Source of the DNA: Schistocerca nitens
Taxonomy: Eukaryota; Arthropoda; Insecta; Orthoptera; Acrididae
DNA length: 64,000 bases
NCBI RefSeq assembly: GCF_023898315.1
Contig: NC_064617.1
Location: 621,231,000 to 621,294,999, forward strand
Direction: 5' to 3'
Positions within the stretch are counted from its first letter, which is position 1; each line of letters begins with the position of its first letter. A model generated the notes under the pieces. The model was not told the DNA's origin and did no database searches. It saw only the letters and a list, made by a program, of their open reading frames with translations. This document shows positions 21,349 to 32,837 of the stretch, in pieces. Both the position numbers and the translations under genes were made by a program.

Positions 21349-24300
21349 GAACCATGGACCTTGCCGTTGGTGGGGAGGCTTGCGTGCCTCAGCGATACAG
21401 ATGGCCGTACCGTAGGTGCAACCACAACGGGGGTGTATCTGTTGAGAGGCCAGACAAACGTGTGGTTCCTGAAGAGGGGCAGCAGCCTTTTCAGTAGTTG
21501 CAGGGGCAGCATTCTGGATGATTGACTGATCTGGCCTTGTAACACTAACCAAAACGGCCTTGCTGTGCTGATACTGCGAACGGCAGAAAGGAAGGGGAAA
21601 CTACAGCCGTAATTTTTCCCGAGGGCATGCAGCTTTACTGTATGGTTAAATGATGATGGCGTCCATATTCCGGAGGTAAAATAGTCCCCCATTCGGATCT
21701 CCGGGAGGGGACTACTCAAGAGGACGTCGTTATCAGGAGAAAGAAAACTGGCGTCCTGCGAATCGGAGCGTGGAATGTCAGATCCCTTAATTGGGTAGGT
21801 ATGTTCGAAAAATTAAAAAAGGAAATTGATAGGTTAAAGTTAGATATAGTGGGAATTAGTGAAGTTCGGTGGCAGGAGGAACAAGACTTATGGTCAGGTG
21901 AATACAGGGTTATAAATACAAAATCAAATAGGGGTAATGCAGGAGTAGGTTTAATAATGAATATGAAAATAGGAATGCGGGTAAGCTACTACAAACTGCA
22001 CAATGAACGCATTATTGTGGCCAAGATAGACACGAAGCCCACACCTACTACAATAATACAAGTTTATATGCCAACTAGCTCTGCAGATGATGAAGAAATT
22101 GATGAAGTGTATGATGAGTTAAAAGAAATTATTCAGATAGTGATGGGAGACGAAAATGTAATAGTCATGGGTGACTGGAATTCGAGAGTAGGAAAAGGGA
22201 GAGAAGGAAACATAGTAGGTCAATATGGATTGGGGGAAAGAAATGAAAGAGGAAGCCACCTGGTAGAATTTTGCACAGAGCATAACTTAATCGTAGCTAA
22301 CACTTGGTTCAAGAATCATAAAAGAAGGTTGTACACATGGAAGAATCCTGGAAATACTAGAAGGTATCAGATAGATTATATAATGGTAAGACAGAGATTT
22401 AGGAAGCAGGTTTGAAATTGCAAGACATCTCCAGGGGCAGATGTGGACTCTGACCACAGTTTATTGGTTATGAACTGTAAATTAAAACTGAATAAGCTGC
22501 AAAAGGGTGGGCATTTAAGGAGATGGGACCTGGAGAAACTGATTAAACAGGAGGTTGTACAGAGTTTCAGGGAGAGCATAAGGGAACAATTGACAGGAAT
22601 GGGGGAAAGAAATACAGTAGAAGAAGAATGGGTAGCTTTTAGGGATGAAATAGTGAAGGCAACAGAGGATCAAGTAGGTAAAAAGACGAGGGCTAGTAGA
22701 AATCGTTGGGTAACAGAAGAAATATTGCATTTAATTGATGAAAGGAGAAAATATATAAATGCAGTAAATGAAGCAGGCAAAAAGGAATACAAACGTCTCA
22801 AAAATGAGATCGACAGGAAGTGCAAAACTGCTAAGCAGGGATGGCTAAAGGACAAATGTAAGGATGTAGAGGCTTATTTCACTAGGGGTAAGATAGATAC
22901 TGCCTACAGGAAAATTAAAGAGACCTTTGGCGAAAGGAGAACCACTTGTATGAATATCAAGAGCTCAGATGGAAACCCAGTTCTAAGCAAAGAGGGGAAA
23001 GCAGAAAGATGGAAGGGTATATAGAGGGTCTATACAAGGGCGATGTACTTGAGGACAATATTCTGAAAATGGAAGAGAAAGTAGATGAAGACGAAATGGG
23101 AGATACAATACTGCGTGAAGAGTTTGACAGAGCACTGAAAGACCTGAGGCGAAACAAGGCCCCGGGAGTAGACAACATTCCATTAGAACTACTGACGGCT
23201 TTGGGAGAGCCAGTCCTGACAAAACTCTACCATCTGGTGAGCAAGATGTATGAGACAGGCGAAATACCCTAAGACTTCAAGAAGAATAGAATAAATCCAA
23301 TGCCAAAGAAAGCAGGTGTTGACAGATGTGAAAATTACAGCTGTCACAGACACAGCTGCAAAATACTAACGCGAATTCTTTACATACGAAACGAGAATTC
23401 TTTACATACGAATGGAGAAGCTAGTAGAAGCCAACCTTGCGGAATATCAGTTTGGATTCCGTAGAAATATTGGAACACGTGAGGCAATACTGACCCTACG
23501 GCTTATCTTAGAAGCTAGATTAAGGAAGGGCAAACCTTCGTTTCTAGCATTTGCAGACTTAGAGAAAGCTGTTGACAATGTTGCCTGGAATACTCTCTTT
23601 CAAATTTAGAAGGTGGCAGGGGTTAAATACAGGTAACGAAAGGCTATTTACAATTTGTACAGAAACCAGATGGCAGTTATAAGAGCCGAGGGACATAAAA
23701 GGGAAGCAGCGGTTGGGAAGGGAGTGAGACAGGGTTGTAGCCTCTCCCCGATGTTATTCAATCTGTATATTGAGCAAGCAGTAAAGGAAACAAAAGAAAA
23801 ATTCGGAGTATGTATTAAAATCCATGGAAAAAGAAATAAAAAATTTGGGGTTCGCCGATGACATTGTAAATCTCTCAGAGACAGCAAAGGACATGGAAGA
23901 GCAGTTGAATGGAATGGGCAGTGTCTTCAAAGGAGGATATAAGATTAACATCAACAAAAGCAAAACGATGATAATGGAGTGTAGTCGAATTAAGTCGGGT
24001 GATGCTGCGGGAATTAGATCAGGAATTGAGACACTTAAAGTAGTAAATGAGTTTTGCTATTTGGGGAGCAAAGTAACTGATGATGGTCGAAGTAGAGAGG
24101 ATATAAAATGTAGACTGGCAATGGCAAGGAAAGCGTTTCTAAAGAAGAGAAATTTGTTAACATCGAGTATAGATTTAAAAGTCAGGAAGTCGTTTGTGAA
24201 AGTATTTGTATGGAGTGTAGCCATGTATGGAAGTGAAACATGTACGATAAATAGTTTGGACAAGAAGAGAAAAGAAACTTTCGAAATGTGGTGCTACAGA

Positions 24301-24636
24301 AGATTGCTGAAGATTAGATGGGTAGATCACAAAACTAATGAGGAGGTACTGAATAGAATTGGGGAGAAGAGGAGTTTGTGGCACAACTTGACAAGAAGAA
24401 GGGACCGGTTGGTAGGACATGTTCTGAGGCATCTAGGGATCACAAATTTAGCAGTGGTGGGCAGTGTGGAGGGTAAAAATCATAGAGGGAGACCAAAAGA
24501 TTAATACACCAAGCAGATTCAGAAGGACGTAGGTTGCAGTAAGTACTGGGAGATGAAAATCTTGCACAAGATAGAGTAGCATGGAGAGCTGCATCAAACC
24601 AGTCCCAGGACTTAAGACCATAACAACAACAACAAC
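21349..24636 (+). mobile_element. Full-length RTE-type LINE (family A)
   Basis: About 3.3 kb. It begins GAACCATGGACCTTGCCG, has a 5' leader of about 370 bp, one apurinic-like endonuclease plus RT reading frame, and a short 3' end with the signature found inverted at 25504 and 18671, ending in (aac)n. It sits inside family B: B sequence stops at gatcatatg and resumes at ttgaaaac after the element. ATG at 21347-21349 and 24637-24639 is the minimum target duplication. Only one of three family A copies here keeps the leader. Confidence 0.92.
21720..24504 (+). pseudogene. Family A endonuclease-reverse transcriptase
   Basis: Endonuclease: RIGAWNVRSL (about 21757), LDIVGISEVRWQEEQ (about 21840), VIVMGDWNSRVGKGR (about 22160), YTWKNPGNTRRYQIDYIM (about 22335) and DVDSDHSLLVMN (about 22440). 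The coil-like linker (22500-22930) follows. RT: NKAPGVDNIPLELL (23150), YQFGFRRNIGTREAIL (23445), SFLAFADLEKAVDNV (23540), GVRQGCSLSPMLFNLYIEQ (23720), LGFADDIVNLS (about 23845) with the catalytic Asp pair, KININKSKTMIMECSR and FCYLGSKVTDDGRSREDIK. It nicks DNA and primes reverse transcription there. Damage: TGA at 22413, a one-base loss near 23009, a stop near 23270, a tandem duplication of GAATTCTTTACATACGAA near 23374, stops near 23607 and 23634, and a frameshift near 23830. No upstream ORF1 is seen, which fits RTE. Confidence 0.92.
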
Positions 24637-25503
24637 ATGTTGAAAACAATAGTCTGGCTGTGTGAGATTAAGATATGTGAGCACAAAATAAACAATCTCG
24701 GATATGCGGATGACTTAGTCGTGATGGCAGATTAGATTGAAAATTTGCAAAGTAATATATCAGACCTAGATCAGAAATGTAAGGACTATGGTATGAAGAT
24801 TAGCATCGCCAAAACGAAAGTAATGTCAGTGGGAAAGAGATATAAACGGATTGAGTGCCAAATAGGAGGAACAAAGTTAGAACAGGTGGACGGTTTCAAG
24901 TACTTAGGATGCATATTCTCACAGGATGGCAACATTTTGAAAGACCTGGTTGCGAGGTGTGCAAAGCAAATGCAGTGAGCGCTCAGCTACGATCTACTCT
25001 CTTCTGCATGAAGGAAGTCAGTACCAAGACTAAGTTATATGTGCAATGTTCAATCTTTCAACCAACTTTGTTGTGTGGGAGCGAAAGCTAGGTGGATTCA
25101 GGTTACCTTATCAATAAAGTTGAGGTTACGGATATGAAAATAGCTAGAATGATTACAGGTACTAGTAGATGGGAACAACGACAGGAGGGTGTCCACAATG
25201 AAAAAATCAAAGAATAATTGGCAATGAACTCTATAGATGTAGCAGTAAGGGCGAACAGGCTTAGATGGTGAGGTCATGTTACACGCATGGGAGAAGGAAG
25301 GTTACCCAAGAGACTCATGGGTTCAGCAGTAGAGAGGAGGAGGTGTCGGGGTAGACCAAGGAGAAGGTACCTGGATTCGGTTAAGAATAATTTTAAAGTA
25401 ATAGGCTTAACATCAGAAGAGTCACCAATGTTAGAACTGAATAGGGGATCATGGAGGAATTTTATAAGGGGGACTATACTCCAGACTGAACGCTGAAGGC
25501 ATG
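24637..25503 (+). pseudogene. RTE family B, RT C-terminal half and 3' part
   Basis: Continues family B after the family A insertion: KINNLGYADDLVVMAD with the catalytic Asp pair near 24700-24735, then KCKDYGMKISIAKTKVMSVG near 24775-24835, VDGFKYLGCIFSQDGNI near 24885-24940, and a tail ending HVTRMGEGRLPKRLMG, RCRGRPRRRYLDSVK and TILQTER with its stop near 25496. In-frame stops at 24733-24735 and 24976-24978 plus frame changes disable it. Family B differs from A in sequence throughout the RT, so it is a separate lineage. Confidence 0.88.
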
Positions 25504-28357
25504 TTGTTGTCGTGGTCTTCAGTCCTGAGACTGGTTTGATGCAGCTCTCCATGCTACTCTATCCTGTGCAAGCTTCTTCATCTTCCAGTACCTACTGCAG
25601 CACACATCCTTCTGAATCTGCTTAGTGTATTCATCTCTTGGTCTCCCTCTACGATTTTTACCCTCCACGCTGCCCTCCAATACTAAATTGGTGATCCCTC
25701 GATGTCTCAGAACATGTCCTACCAACCGATCCCTTATTCTAGTCAAGTTGTGCCGCAAGCTCCCCTTCTCCTCAATTCTATTCAATACCTCCTCATTAGT
25801 TATGTGATCTACCCATCTAATCTTCAGCATTCTTCTGTAGCACCACATTTCGAAAGCTTCTATTCTCTTCTTGTCTAAACTATTTATCGTCCACGTTTCA
25901 CTACCATACATGGCTACAGTCCATACAAATACTTTCAGAAACGACTTCCTGACATTGAAATCTACACTCGATGTTAACAAATTTTTCTTCTTTAGAAACG
26001 CTTTCCTTACCATTGCCAGTCTACATTTTATATCCTCTCTACTTCGACCATCATCAGTCATTTTGCTCCCCAAAAAGCATAACTCCCCTACCACTTTGAG
26101 TGTCTCACTTCCTAATCTAATTCCCTCAGCTTCACCCGACTTAACTCGACTACATTCCATTATCCTCGTTTTGAGTGTGTAGATTTTCATCTTCTACCCT
26201 CCTTTCAAGACACTGTCCATTCCGTTCAACTGCTCTTCCATGTCCTTTGCTGTCTCTAACAGAATTCCAATGTCATCGGCGAACCTCAAAGTTTTTATTT
26301 CTTCACCATTGATTTTAATACCTACTCCGAACTTTTCTTTTTTTCCTTTGCTGCCTGCTCAATAAACAGACCGAATAACGTCGGGGAGAGGCTATAACCC
26401 TCTGTCACTCCCTTCCCAACCACTGCTTCCCTTTCATGCCCCACGACTCTTATAACTGCCATCTGGTTTCTGCACAAATTGTAAATAGCCTTTCGCTCCC
26501 TGTATTTTACCCCTGCCACCTTCAAAATTTGACAGAGAGTATTCCAGTCAACATTGTCAAAAGATTTCTCTAAGTCTACAAATGCTAGAAACGTAGGTTT
26601 GCCTTTCTTTAATCTTTCTTCTAAGATAAGTCGTAGGATCAGAATTGCCTCACGTGTTCCAACATTTCTACGGAATCCAAACCGATCTTCCCCGAAGTCG
26701 GCTTCTATCAGCTTTTCCATTCGTCTGTAAAGAATTCACGTTAGTATTTTGCAGCTGTGACTTATTGAACTGATAGTTCGGTAATTTTTACATTTGTCAA
26801 CTCCTGCTTTCTTTGGGATTGGAATTATTATATTCTTCTTGAAGTCTGAGGGTATTTCGCCTGTCTCATACATTTTGCTCTCCCGAGGCTGTCAGTAATT
26901 CTAATGCAATATTGTCTCCTCCAGGGGCCTTGTATCGACTTAGGTCTTTCAGTGCCCTGTCAAACTCTTCACGCAGTATCATATCTCCCATTTCATCTTC
27001 ATCTACATCCTCTTCCATTTCCATAATATTGTCCTCAAGCTCATCGCCCTTGTACAGACCCTCTACATACTCCTTCCACCTTTCTGCTTTCCCTTCTTTG
27101 CTTAGAACTGGATTTCCGTCAAAGTCCTTGATATTCATGCAAGTGGTTCTCCTTTCTCCAAAGTTCTCTTTAATTTTCCTGTAGGCAGTATCTATCTTAC
27201 CCCTAGTGAGATAAGCCTCTACATCCTTACATTTGTCCTCTAGCCATCCTTGCTTAGCCATTTTGCACTTCCTGTCGATCTCATTTTTGAGACGTTTGTA
27301 TTTCTTTTTGCCTGCTTCATTTACTGCATTTTTATATTTTCTCCTTTCATCAATTAAATTCAATATTTCTTCAGTTACCCAAGGATTTCTACTAGCCCTC
27401 GTCTTTTTACCTATTTGATCCTCTGCTGCCTTCACTATTTCATTCCTAAAAGCTACTCATTATTCTTCTACTGTATTTCTTTCTCCCAATCCTGTCAATT
27501 GTTCGCTTATGCTCTCCCTGAAACTCTGTACAACCTCTGGTTCTTTCAGTTTCTCCAGAACCCATTTCCTTAAATTCACACCTTTTTGCAGTTTCTTCAG
27601 TTTTAACCTACAGTTCATAACCAATAGATTGTGGTCAGAGTCCACATCTGCCCCTGGAAATGTCTTACAATTTAAAACCTGGTTCCTAAATCTCTGTCTT
27701 GCCATTATATAATCTATCTGATGCATTTTAGTATCTCCAGGGTTCTTCCATGTATACAACCTTCTTTCGTGATTTTTAAACCAAGTGTTGGATATGATTA
27801 AGTTATGCTCTGCGCCAAATTCTACAAGGCGGCTTCCTCTTTCATTTCTTAGCTCCAATCCATATTCACCTACTATGTTTCCTTCTCTCTCTTTTCCTGC
27901 TCTCGAATTCCAGTCACCCATGACTATTAAATTTTCGTCTCCCTTCACTACCTGAATAATTTCTTTTATCTCATCATGCATTTCATCAATTTATTCATCA
28001 TCTGCAGAGCGAGTTGGCATATAATCTTGTACTGCTGTAGTAGGCGAGGGCTTCGTGTCTATCTTGGCCACAATAATGCGTTCACTATGCTGTTTGTAGT
28101 AGCTTACCCGTACTCCTATTTTTTTATTCATTATTAAACCTACTCCTGCATTACCCATATTTGATTTTGTATTTATAACCCTGTATTCACCTGACCAAAA
28201 GTCTTGTTCCTTTCGCCACTGAACGTCACTAATTCCCACTATATCTAACTTTAACCTATCCATTTTCCTTTTTCAATTTTCGAACCTACCTGCCCGATTA
28301 AGGGATCTGACATTCCACGCTCCGATCCGTAGAATGTCAGTTTTCTTTTTCCTGAAG
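25504..28357 (-). mobile_element. RTE-type LINE (family A), second long copy, 5'-truncated
   Basis: Minus-strand copy related to the one at 21.3 kb and lying tail to tail with it across family B. It retains the 3' end (25504) to just upstream of the endonuclease start (about 28357) and lacks the 370-bp leader. Sequence after 28357 (aatctgtcttaaatgatgatgatgatg) looks like the 3' tail of family B, so this copy probably also landed inside B. Confidence 0.88.
25519..28320 (-). pseudogene. Family A endonuclease-reverse transcriptase, second copy
   Basis: Endonuclease: a frame from about 28315 with RIGAWNVRSLNR near 28310, LDIVGISDVQW near 28225, VMGDWNSRAGKER near 27900, MHQIDYIM near 27720 and VDSDHNLLVMN near 27640. 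The same frame continues to about 26866 through three stops (near 27991, 27459 and 27456). RT: YKAPGGDNIALELL near 26910, RFGFRRNVGTREAIL near 26670, TFLAFVDLEKSFDNVDW near 26560, a damaged KGVTEGYSLSPTLF near 26400, RFADDIGIL near 26280 and the C-terminal GSKMTDDGRSREDIKCR (about 26050) to RRGRPRDEYTKQIQKD (about 25630). Frame changes lie between 26866 and 26720 (with a deletion after LLTASGE) and between 26322 and 26190. The enzyme is inactive. Confidence 0.9.
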
Positions 28358-28402
28358 TCATAATCTGTCTTAAATGATGATGATGATGAGTATTGTGCAA
28401 AC
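28358..28402 (+). repeat. Probable 3' tail of RTE family B
   Basis: CATAATCTGTCTTAAATG followed by ATG repeats. Placed here because family B is interrupted at 25503 and microsatellite tails are usual for RTE LINEs. Inference only. Confidence 0.45.
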
Positions 28403-30216
28403 TAAACCTCAATATTAAAATTATATACGTACACGAAAAAACATTGCTGCTTGCTAAAGTAAAGGATGTGATTTTGCTGTAGAACTAAAACGAAAATGGC
28501 AGCGACTCTTTTGCATCACGTTTGTTTTAAAAACAGCTTCCTCGCAAGTAAGTGGGAGCCCCTGTGCGCCGCTGGTCCGTCTCACCCAGTGGTCCACCTC
28601 TCCAGAACTGGGGTCTAGGTGTGTACTTCTGTCGAGTGAGTCTTTCCTAAATGGCTACTCTAATCCCAAAAATAACACATGGATCGCTATGTTAATGAAT
28701 GACAACGAAATGATCGTGTGCAGTGACGGCTCTAGCGTGCAAACATTTTATTTTAATTGTGTCAACGGTGGTGCCTCTATGTTGTGTACCACAGAACACC
28801 CGTCTGTTTTCATTGTGATCCGTGGTAATGGTGCAGGACGCAAGACTATAGGAGTGAACCGCATATATCTTTGCTTTGTAACTGACAGGAATGAGGGAAT
28901 GAAATAATCATCGAATTAAGAAACTACGTAGGTTAATATATATGACAGATTTGATGACTAAAGTAACTACAGCGACAATTGCAACAGCCTCCAGCAAATT
29001 TAAAGAATGAAGTGTGTATATTACTTTTTCCATCTTCAGCAACCGTAAGTTTTTAATAGAAAAAATCGACAGCTACTTTAACTGCTACTGGCACCTAGTG
29101 GTCTTCTTCAAAGGATTATAATTATCGCATTGTTCGCGAGCGCCAAAAATAAGTAGGTGTGTGAAGCATATAGCGGTACTGGTATTATTCGTAGTGCATG
29201 TGTAAAGAAACCAAACAACAAGTGCAAACATCATGCCAGAATATCATGCACTGTCATCCGAATTATTGCAGTAATATTCTGCATGCACCTGCCTATTTTC
29301 AACTCTAGCAAATAATGCTAGAAATGGGTAAAGCAATATAATACCTTTTGCGCAGTTGGTTGCCGATTCTTTCAACTATAATGAATTATGTGCACATAGT
29401 AATTCCATATGTATATACTATATAAACATTCGAAGTTCGTGTTTTCCTTGTTGTCTAAATCAAAGTGTCACTTAAATTACTCCTCTCTACCGTAATGGCA
29501 ACGTACGTGGTAAGTGTCCAGCAGTAGTAGGCTCAAAAACGATTTACATATTCTTGATTTGACAACATATAGCACGCTTAGTAACCATTTGATCAAGACA
29601 CATTGGATAAGCATATTACTTTAGCAGTGGTAACATTGTATACCATCGTCTTATTTGTTAATTTTTCCGTTCGTTTCGCAATAAACTTTTTTCGAAGTAA
29701 AGCATTACTGTGGGTAACTAGCTATAATATACAGCGATTTGTAAGGATATTGCCATATCGCTGGCTTGAATGCGTAGTATCTCTGAGAGCGGCAGCGTTT
29801 TGCAGAGTCGAGCATGGGACACGTAGTGCTATGTTGTGTTGTTGGTAGCTATGCATGGGAAAGGCATTATTATGGAAGTTTAAGTGTGGCTGCAATTAGT
29901 GTTATTGTGAATTAATGAGATATGGAAGTGGACTCAGAGAAAAATGTGTAAATAAGTAATTAAATATGAGCAGTGCCGCCGATAACGTATTTGTGTATTT
30001 GGCCATTTGCGTGTCCTGCCGCACAACATCAATCATCCGCGTCGTGTTCGGCCTCCCGCAATGAACCTATGCTAAGCAGTAATATAGTTTACCACGAAAG
30101 AGAGCATTTAAGAGCCAGTGACTTGTGGCGAGCTTAACAACTTTCGTTCGACCATTCGGCTTCTGCATCATCAACAATCACCCGCGTCGTGTCGGTTACG
30201 CATACACTCGTCCAAG
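28403..30216. other. No recognised gene
   Basis: AT-rich sequence. Frames 28689-28907 and 29603-29848 show no motif. Two diverged copies of a CATCAATCATCCGCGTCGTG-like word lie near 30026 and 30168, possibly part of an unrecognised LTR or leader. Confidence 0.45.
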
Positions 30217-30229
30217 TGATAATTGTGGA

Positions 30230-30428
30230 GCCGGCCGAAGTGGCCGTGCGGTTAAAGGCGCTGCAGTCTGGAACCGCAAGACCGCTACGGTCGCAGGTTC
30301 GAATCCTGCCCCGGGCATGGATGTTTGTGATGTCCTTAGGTTAGTTAGGTTCAACTAGTTCTAAGTTCTAGGGGACTAATGACCTCAGAAGTTGAGTCCC
30401 ATAGTGCTCAGAGCCATTTGAACCATTT
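30230..30428 (+). repeat. tRNA-derived SINE, copy 3
   Basis: The best-preserved copy: head GTGGCCGTGCGGTTAAAGGC, B box GGTTCGAATCC, body and CCATTTGAACCATTT end. Perfect 13-bp duplication TGATAATTGTGGA at 30217-30229 and 30429-30441. Confidence 0.95.
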
Positions 30429-30441
30429 TGATAATTGTGGA

Positions 30442-31064
30442 CCGATAATCATCATCATTACCTGTGTATCTATCGCCGAAGGTCGGCCAGAGTAAGACGC
30501 TGAACTACGTGCGACGAGGTAAAGTACAATAGTGACAGACATTAACGTCGTTATGAATATTGTGTAGTAACAAGGGCATGATCACTGTGGACAGATAATC
30601 ATCAAGAGTTTAAATTGACATCAACACACACGTCTTAGAGTATAAACAGTGCAAATTGTGAATTTTTTATCGTCTCAGAATATAATTATTCATATCAGAC
30701 GTAGGACAGTATTGTGTTTAGAGTTGAGTGGATCCCCTAAACCAGCATGCGTATTTATAGTCATAGTTTCAGGGAAGCCAGCAGCCGTGTGGAACAGAAA
30801 TAATACAACCGTCGCGGGAGTGTCAGGTACGTGGCGTGTACAGGACGCATGGTGAAAGCGAGAATCAGTTAAGGATTCTGCACCATTTGCACCCCTGTGC
30901 GTACTACATACTTACGTCGTCCATCGTGTGATTTGCAGTCACTTGCTAGCGACTGTTTCGATTCCGGCCTTCTGAGTTTATTTATCGCTGAACTTTTCTA
31001 ATATCTTGAAGATTCTGGAACTTACTTATTTTCGATCTATTGAAATATGTTACAAGTCTGGATG
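30442..31064. other. No recognised gene
   Basis: Sequence between the SINE and the Tc1 element. GATAATTGTGGACCGATAATC (30430) and GATCACTGTGGACAGATAATC (about 30580) are a diverged direct repeat. Otherwise nothing identifiable. Confidence 0.45.
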
Positions 31065-31066
31065 TA

Positions 31067-32486
31067 CACCCCTGGAAATGGAAAAAAGAACACATTGACA
31101 CCGGTGTGTCATACCCACCATACTTGCTCCGGACACTGCGAGAGGGCTGTACAAGCAATGATCACACGCACGGCACAGCGGACTCACCAGGAACCGCGGT
31201 GTTGGCCGTCGAATAGCGCTAGCTGCGCAGCATTTGTGCACCGCCGCCGTCAGTGTCAGCCAGTTTGCCGTGGCATACGGAGCTCCATCGCAGTCTTTAA
31301 CACTGGTAGCATGCCGGGACAGCGTGGACGTGAACCGTATGTGCAATTGGCGGACTTCGAGCGAGGGCGTATAGTGGGCATGCGGGAGGCCGGGTGGACG
31401 TACCGCCGAATTGCTCAACACGTGGGGCGTGAGGTCTCCACAGTACATCGATGTTGTCGCCAGTGGTCGGCGGAAGGTGCACGTGCCCGTCGACCTGGGA
31501 CCGGACCGCAGCGAGCACGGATGCACGCCAAGACCGTAGGATCCTACGCAGTGCCGTAGGGGACCGCACCGCCACTTCCCAGCAAATTAGGGACACTGTT
31601 GCTCCTGGGGTATCGGCGAGGACCATTCGCAACCGTCTCCATGAAGCTGGGCTACGGTCCCGCACACCGTTAGGCCGTCTTCTGCTCACGCCCCAACATC
31701 GTGCAGCCCGCCTCCAGTGGTGTCGCGACAGGCGTGAATGGAGGGACGAATGGAGACGTGTCGTCTTCAGCGATGAGAGTCGCTTCTGCCTTGGTGCCAA
31801 TGATGGTCGTATGCGTGTTTGGCGCCGTGCAGGTGAGCGCCACAATCAGGACTGCATACGACCGAGGCACACAGGGCCAACACCCGGCATCATGGTGTGG
31901 GGAGCGATCTCCTACACTGGCCGTACACCACTGGTGATCGTCGAGGGGACACTGAATAGTGCACGGTACATCCAAACCTCATCGAACCCATCGTTCTACC
32001 ATTCCTAGACCGGCAAGGGAACTTGCTGTTCCAACAGGACAATGCACGTCCGCATGTATCCCGTGCCACCCAACGTGCTCTAGAAGGTGTAAGTCAACTA
32101 CCCTGGCCAGCAAGATCTCCGGATCTGTCCCCCATTGAGCATGTTTGGGACTGGATGAAGCGTCGTCTGACGCGGTCTGCACGTCCAGCACGAACGCTGG
32201 TCCAACTGAGGCGCCAGGTGGAAATGGCATGGCAAGCCGTTCCACAGGACTACATCCAGCATCTCTACGATCGTCTCCATGGGAGAATGGCAGCCTGCAT
32301 TGCTGCGAAAGGTGGATATACACTGTACTAGTGCCGACATTGTGCATGCTCTGTTGCCTGTGTCTATGTGCCTGTGGTTCTGTCAGTGTGATCATGTGAT
32401 GTATCTGACCCCAGGAATGTGTCAATAAAGTTTCCCCTTCCTGGGACAATGAATTCACGGTGTTCTTATTTCAATTTCCAGGAGTG
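31067..32486 (+). mobile_element. Tc1-like DNA transposon, complete ends (copy 2)
   Basis: 1420 bp bounded by TA (31065-31066 and 32487-32488). Left end CACCCCTGGAAATGGAAAAA and right end, complemented, CACTCCTGGAAATTGAAATA form the terminal inverted repeats. It contains one transposase gene with two frameshifts. The near identity to the truncated copy at 6459-7463 indicates recent spread of this family. Confidence 0.95.
31311..32331 (+). pseudogene. Tc1-like transposase, two one-base deletions
   Basis: Start ATG at 31311 gives MPGQRGREPYVQLADFERGR, a paired-type DNA-binding head (GWTYRRIAQHVGREVSTVHR). A private base loss at about 31517 moves the frame; the second helix region reads TATSQQIRDTVAPGVSARTI. 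The catalytic core has the first Asp in VFSDESRF (codon 31772-31774), IMVWGAISYTGRTPL, the second Asp in FQQDNARPH (32038-32040) and the Glu in SPIEHVWDWM (32137-32139). I count 32 residues between the last two, not the usual 34. A second base loss lies near 31973-31978, between RYIQ and LIEPIVLPFL. Stop at 32329-32331. Without the two lesions the frame would be about 340 residues, normal for Tc1. It binds the element ends and moves DNA into TA. Confidence 0.93.
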
Positions 32487-32837
32487 TATGTATTAACTGT
32501 TGAACAGTGTAAACGGTTGTTGAATAGCTGAGTAGGCGCTTGGGCCAGTTAAGTTAATGAGAATAATCAAAAAATGTTCTCCCTCTTGTCCCAATGGAAT
32601 ATTAACCGACTTGATATCACCAAGATTCTAGATCTACTACATAACTTTTAAGGCATTAATGTCTTACACAGTGCACATCATAGAAAGACTAAGTGGTTAA
32701 CTTCGAGCATTATATTTTCAACTGCACATTTCAAAGTTCGGTAGGAGGAGTAAAACTGAAAAGAAACGCTTGCAGTGATAAAATGAGAGACAATTACAGG
32801 ACCTTTCGTATGGTAGGAATAGTCAGCTGAATACGTA

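Noticed and set aside
22957..23222. Serine-rich minus-strand frames
   Set aside because: Antisense of the RTE linker and RT; the same shadow appears in the other copy at 26912-27184.
31050..32458. Long minus-strand frames (158, 182 and 159 codons) opposite the Tc1 transposase
   Set aside because: They are antisense shadows of the plus-strand transposase; the same shadows occur opposite the copy at 6.3-7.4 kb.
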